Origin: DASXRC01 sp036506795
GTDB taxonomy: Bacteria; Actinomycetota; Actinomycetes; Mycobacteriales; Micromonosporaceae
Reading direction: 5' to 3'
DNA length: 64,000 nucleotides
Assembly (NCBI GenBank): GCA_036506795.1
Contig: DASXRC010000021.1
Coordinates: 1-64,000 of the forward strand
The notes under the pieces: model-generated
Database searches by the model: none
Seen by the model: only the letters and a program-made list of their open reading frames with translations
What the model was told of the DNA's origin: nothing
Part shown: piece after piece, positions 60,759 through 64,000 of the stretch
Layout of the letters: each line of letters opens with the position of its first letter
How positions within the stretch are numbered: position 1 is the stretch's first letter
Position numbers and translations under genes: made by a program

Positions 60759-61529
60759 TCACCGGGCGGTCCACCCGCCGTCGATCAGAATCGTTTCGCC
60801 CGTGATGAGAGACGCGGCGGGCGAGACAAGGAACACAACCACACCGGCGACCTCCATCGGTTCCCCGGTGCGGTGGAGCGCGGCGATGCGCTCGAGGATG
60901 TCCGCGCGCATCGCGGGGTCGGCCAGCGCGGCCGCGGTGCCGGGCGTCTCGATGAACGTCGGCGCCACGCCGTTGACGGTGATCCCATACTGTCCCCACT
61001 CGACCGCGAGGCACTTGGTCAGGTGGGCGATGGCGGCCTTCGTCATGCAGTACACCGACTCGCCGGGAAGCGCCACGAAGCCGGCCTGTGAGCTAAGGTT
61101 CACGATCCGGCCGTACTCCTGCTTGATCATTACGCGGCCGGCGGCCTGGCTGGCGAAGAACGTGCCCTTGAGGTTCACCTCGACCGTGAGATCGAAATCC
61201 TCCTCGCGGACCTGCTCCGCCGGATTCTCCGGGCCCAGGCCGGCGTTGTTGACCAGGATGTCGAGCCGGCCGAGCTGCGCGACGGTCTCGTCGACCGCCG
61301 CGAACACCTCTGCGGTGCGCCGCACGTCCATCTGCACCGGGAGCGCGCGGCGGCCCAGCGCCTCCACCTCGCCGACCAGATCGGTGCCCGCGCCCGCATC
61401 CCGCAGCCCGAGCGCCACGTCGGCGCCGGCGCGGGCGAGCGCGAGCGCGACGGCCTGACCGATGCCGCGCGCCGCGCCCGTGACCAGTGCGACTCGGCCC
61501 TCCACGTCGAACCGAGGGAAGGTGTCCAT
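60759..61529 (-). CDS. Short-chain dehydrogenase/reductase
   Basis: 256 residues from ATG 61529 with GGAGG upstream. SDR hallmarks: TGAARGIG, NNAGLGPEN, Ser in NLSSQAGF, catalytic YCMTKAA and the C-terminal ITGETILIDGGWTAR. It begins 8 bp after the ROK regulator stop, so the two form an operon. Linked with the divergent sugar-binding lipoprotein, a role in sugar or polyol oxidation (for example a 3-ketosugar or gluconate-type dehydrogenase) is likely but unproven. Confidence 0.92.
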   Translation of the reverse strand: MDTFPRFDVEGRVALVTGAARGIGQAVALALARAGADVALGLRDAGAGTDLVGEVEALGRRALPVQMDVRRTAEVFAAVDETVAQLGRLDILVNNAGLGPENPAEQVREEDFDLTVEVNLKGTFFASQAAGRVMIKQEYGRIVNLSSQAGFVALPGESVYCMTKAAIAHLTKCLAVEWGQYGITVNGVAPTFIETPGTAAALADPAMRADILERIAALHRTGEPMEVAGVVVFLVSPAASLITGETILIDGGWTAR

Positions 61530-61537
61530 GGTGCCTC

Positions 61538-62713
61538 CTATCCGCCGTTGGGGAAGCCGAGGTTCTGTATCAACTCCGTGCGGGCGGCATCGAGAGCGAC
61601 CTTCAGGGCACCGGTCAGCGACGCCGCCTCGCCGAGCGCGCTGGTCTCGATGCGGGGCGGGAAGGGGACGTGAGTGTCGACGATCCCCCGGACGGTGGGC
61701 AGCAGCATCGCGTTGCTGCCGACGCCGCCGCCGATCACCACCAGCTCGGGGTCGAAGACCGCGCACGCGCTGGCCACGGTGAGGCCGAGCTGGCGAGCCT
61801 CGGCCTCGACGAGCTCTATGGCCGGCGGTACGCCGGCGGCGGCCAACGAGAACAGCTCCTCCACCGTCGTGGGCCGGGCACCCGGCCAGTTCCGGTGGGC
61901 CTTGACGGAGGCCAGGATGCCGTACCCTCCCGCCTCGGCGGCGAGGGGCTCCTTGCCGTGCCCGCCTCGCTGCGCGGACGGGACCGAGCCGGGTAGGGGC
62001 AGGTAGGCCACCTCGCCGGCGGCGCCGTGTGCCCCGCGCACGAGTTGCCCGTCGTGTACGAGGCCCATGCCGATACCGGCGCCGACCGCCAGGAACGCGA
62101 ACGTGCGGGCCGACCGGGCGTGGCCGCGCCAGTGCTCGCCCAGCGCCGCGAGGTTGACGTTGTTGTCCAGCACGATCGGTGCGTCGATGCGCGACTCCAG
62201 CGGGGTGAGCAGATCGAACGGGCCGTCCTCGCCGAGGTTGTGGCCGATGGACATGGTCCGGCCGTCCGCGTGGATTACGCCGGGCGCCGAGACGCCGACC
62301 CGGCGGAGCGGACCGAGCCGTCCGTCGACCGTGCGCATGGCCGTGCCGACCATGCGGGCCGCCTGCGCCGCGATGGCCCGCGCACCGGTGCCCCGCGTCG
62401 CCTGCCGCTGCTCGAACTGGACCGTTCCGCCCATGTCGGCAGCCGCGACCCGCACGTTATCGCCGCCGATGTCCACCGCGACCAGGTAGCCGACCGTGGG
62501 GGCGAGACGGTAGTACGTCGGCGTGCGACCGGGCCGGCCCCGCCGTACGCCGGCGTCGACGATCAGCTCGTTGTCGACGAGCCGGCGGATCGCCTCGGAG
62601 ATCGTCGGGCGGGACAGTTGGGTCCGCTCCGCCAGCTCGGGACGGGTCATCGGCACGCTGTCGAGCAACGCGGTGAGCACGCTGCGTTCGGACGTGTCGA
62701 CCGGGACGGACAT
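61538..62713 (-). CDS. ROK-family transcriptional regulator
   Basis: 391 residues from ATG 62713. The N-terminal winged helix (LTALLDSVPMTRPELAERTQ, LSRPTISEAIRRLVDNELIV) is followed by the ROK ATPase-like fold: VAVDIGGDNVRVAAADMGG, NNVNLAALGEHW, VGAGIGMGLVHDGQLVRGAH and VVIGGGVGSN. The Cys-rich zinc loop of sugar-kinase ROK proteins is not evident. It likely represses the divergent ABC sugar-uptake operon in response to a sugar. Confidence 0.94.
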   Translation of the reverse strand: MSVPVDTSERSVLTALLDSVPMTRPELAERTQLSRPTISEAIRRLVDNELIVDAGVRRGRPGRTPTYYRLAPTVGYLVAVDIGGDNVRVAAADMGGTVQFEQRQATRGTGARAIAAQAARMVGTAMRTVDGRLGPLRRVGVSAPGVIHADGRTMSIGHNLGEDGPFDLLTPLESRIDAPIVLDNNVNLAALGEHWRGHARSARTFAFLAVGAGIGMGLVHDGQLVRGAHGAAGEVAYLPLPGSVPSAQRGGHGKEPLAAEAGGYGILASVKAHRNWPGARPTTVEELFSLAAAGVPPAIELVEAEARQLGLTVASACAVFDPELVVIGGGVGSNAMLLPTVRGIVDTHVPFPPRIETSALGEAASLTGALKVALDAARTELIQNLGFPNGG

Positions 62714-62809
62714 CTTATCGCTCCTTCGCCAACGCGACCTTGACCCAGGACCGCGGACCGAGTACAAGTTTGTTAAGCAGCCTAATTAAAAGTTGCCCGG
62801 GAGGCGACC
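62714..62809 (+). promoter_or_regulatory. Divergent promoter/operator between ROK and the solute-binding gene
   Basis: A 96-bp region, clearly AT-richer at 62762-62791. It contains TTGTTAAGCAGCCTAATTAA, an imperfect inverted A/T-rich pair that resembles ROK-type operators. The ribosome binding site GGGAGG of the solute-binding gene lies at 62799-62804. I infer ROK-mediated control of both directions. Confidence 0.5.
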
Positions 62810-64000
62810 ATGTCAGAGCAGATCGGCGGGCTGTCCAGACGAAACCTCCTTCGGCTATCGGCAATCGCTGGTGCCGGCGTGGCGCTGGGCGCATGCGATG
62901 TGGGTGGAAAAGAGGAGAGCGGTGGCGGGGGAGGGAGCGGCGAAGGCAAGATCACCGCTCTGTTCATGAAGCAGGCGGGGTACTCCGAAGACGACATCCG
63001 CAAGATGACCACGGACTTCCAGACGGCCAATCCCAAGATCACTGTCGAGCCGACGTTCGTGGCGTACGAGGCGCTGCACGACAAGATCGTGGCCGCTGCA
63101 CCGGCCGGGACCTTCGATGTCGTGCTCATCGACGTCATCTGGCCGGCGGAGTTCGGCACCAAACGCATCGTCAGCGATGTCACCGACCAGTTCCCGGCGT
63201 CCTGGAAGTCGGACATGCTGGGCGGTGCCCTGGCGACCGCGGTCTACCATGACCGCTACTACGGCGTGCCGTGGATCCTCGACACCAAGTACTTCTTCCA
63301 CAACACCGACATGCTCACGAAGGCCGGCGTCGACCCCGCGTCACTGTCCACATGGGACGGCGTCATGGCCGCCGCCCGCCAGCTGAAGGCCAAGAAGGTC
63401 GTCGAGTTCCCGCTGGTCTGGAGCTGGAAGCAGGCGGAGGCGCTCATCTGCGACTACACCCAACTGCTCGGGGCGTTCGGCGGCAAGTTCCTCTCCGACG
63501 ACGGCAAGCAGGTCCTGTTCAACACCGGCGGCGGCGTGCAGGCCCTGGAGTTCATGAAGCACTCGATCGACGACAAGCTCACCAACCCCAACTCGGTCGA
63601 GTCGCTCGAGGAAGACGTCCGGAAGATCTTCTCCGACGGCCAGGCCGCGATGGCGCTGAACTGGACGTACATGTTCAACGCCGCCAACGATCCGGCGCAG
63701 TCCAAGATCGCCGGCAAGGTGGCCGTGGGACAGACGCCTGCCGGTCCGAGCGGCGCGCCCGGATGCAACGGCTCCATGGCGCTGTCGGTCACGTCCGGCA
63801 GCAAGAACCAGAAGGCCGCCTGGACGTACGTCAGCTACATGACCAGCGCCGACGTGCAGAACAAGTTCGCCAAGAGCTCCTTGCCGTGCTGGACCAAGTC
63901 GTACGACGACCAGCAGGTGATTTCGAGCCTGCCGCAGGTCGTCGCCGTCGCCAAGAAGGCACTCGGCGAAATGATCGTCCGGCCGCAGGTCCCCCGGTAC
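62810..64000 (+). CDS. ABC-transporter extracellular sugar-binding lipoprotein (3' end outside window)
   Basis: 397 residues visible from ATG 62810; the frame is still open at the window edge. The N-terminus combines a twin-arginine-like SRRNLLRLSAIAGAG with a lipobox LGAC, so the protein should be a Tat- or Sec-exported lipoprotein. The rest matches family 1 solute-binding proteins (DFQTANPKITVEPTFVAYEA, GVPWILDTKYFFHNTDMLTK, IFSDGQAAMALNWTYMFN). Permease and further genes presumably follow outside the window. The sugar is unknown. Confidence 0.93.
   Translation, partial: MSEQIGGLSRRNLLRLSAIAGAGVALGACDVGGKEESGGGGGSGEGKITALFMKQAGYSEDDIRKMTTDFQTANPKITVEPTFVAYEALHDKIVAAAPAGTFDVVLIDVIWPAEFGTKRIVSDVTDQFPASWKSDMLGGALATAVYHDRYYGVPWILDTKYFFHNTDMLTKAGVDPASLSTWDGVMAAARQLKAKKVVEFPLVWSWKQAEALICDYTQLLGAFGGKFLSDDGKQVLFNTGGGVQALEFMKHSIDDKLTNPNSVESLEEDVRKIFSDGQAAMALNWTYMFNAANDPAQSKIAGKVAVGQTPAGPSGAPGCNGSMALSVTSGSKNQKAAWTYVSYMTSADVQNKFAKSSLPCWTKSYDDQQVISSLPQVVAVAKKALGEMIVRPQVPRY

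Noticed and set aside
1..64000. CRISPR array, rRNA, tRNA, riboswitch
   Set aside because: No regularly spaced repeats, no rRNA-like stretches and no convincing tRNA cloverleaf were noticed on reading; a tRNAscan/Infernal run would be needed to be certain.

Overview
The window is high-GC DNA, with strong G/C preference at third codon positions and many GTG starts. Its gene families (DUF3040, MEDS/STAS with SpoIIE-type ATPase, DUF2254, NhaA-thioredoxin fusion, MMPL, ROK, DUF1801) are typical of a filamentous actinomycete; Micromonosporaceae is my guess from overall style, not a demonstrated placement. No rRNA, tRNA or CRISPR array was seen.

Left edge (1-9.6 kb): the C-terminal end of a GH3 glycosidase, a small secreted protein, then a debris zone (0.6-4.5 kb) of truncated genes. 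These are a flavodoxin-like remnant, a Crp/Fnr tail abutting an IS630 transposase tail, a 5'-truncated ROK gene, and a multicopper-oxidase tail abutting a LuxR tail. Intact genes here are an alpha/beta hydrolase, CorA, and a two-gene unit encoding a large Ig-like/helical protein of unknown role plus an M15-type peptidase.

Centre (about 9.65-35.2 kb): an AT-richer leader followed by ten same-strand genes that overlap or lie close together, which I read as one biosynthetic operon. The order is type II thioesterase, LanB-like glutamylation-domain protein, NRPS (A-PCP-C-A-PCP), PKS (KS-AT-KR-DH-ACP), MbtH-like protein, SyrP-like dioxygenase, NRPS (C-A-PCP), NRPS (C-A-PCP-TE fused to an MFS transporter), MaoC-like hydratase, and zinc-free MDR reductase. 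Hand-read specificity residues give Asn for the third NRPS module and Ser for the fourth. The second adenylation domain resembles the Lys2/aminoadipate type, the starter adenylation domain is unassigned, and the PKS acyltransferase looks malonyl-specific. The predicted backbone is X-Y-C2-(beta-hydroxy)Asn-Ser, released by a thioesterase with a cysteine nucleophile and possibly exported by the fused transporter. An Sfp-type phosphopantetheinyl transferase lies about 4.3 kb downstream. The combination of a LanB-like protein lacking an elimination domain, an NRPS-TE-MFS fusion and a Cys-TE is the most promising candidate for an undescribed system.

Right side (35-64 kb): mostly chromosomal housekeeping and stress genes (HHE, AI-2E family, pirin, Zn-finger, anti-sigma ATPase/MEDS pair, SDRs, AraC/SnoaL pair, DUF2254, NhaA-DsbA, dodecin, VOC, 5-FCL-like, LysR/MMPL divergon, CBS, CPCC, a pseudokinase, a second MMPL). 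It ends with a ROK/SDR pair divergent from a sugar-type ABC solute-binding lipoprotein. Two further decayed genes (LLM-type flavin oxidoreductase, frameshifted alpha/beta hydrolase) and two repeat structures (about 41.6 kb and 47.7 kb) are present.
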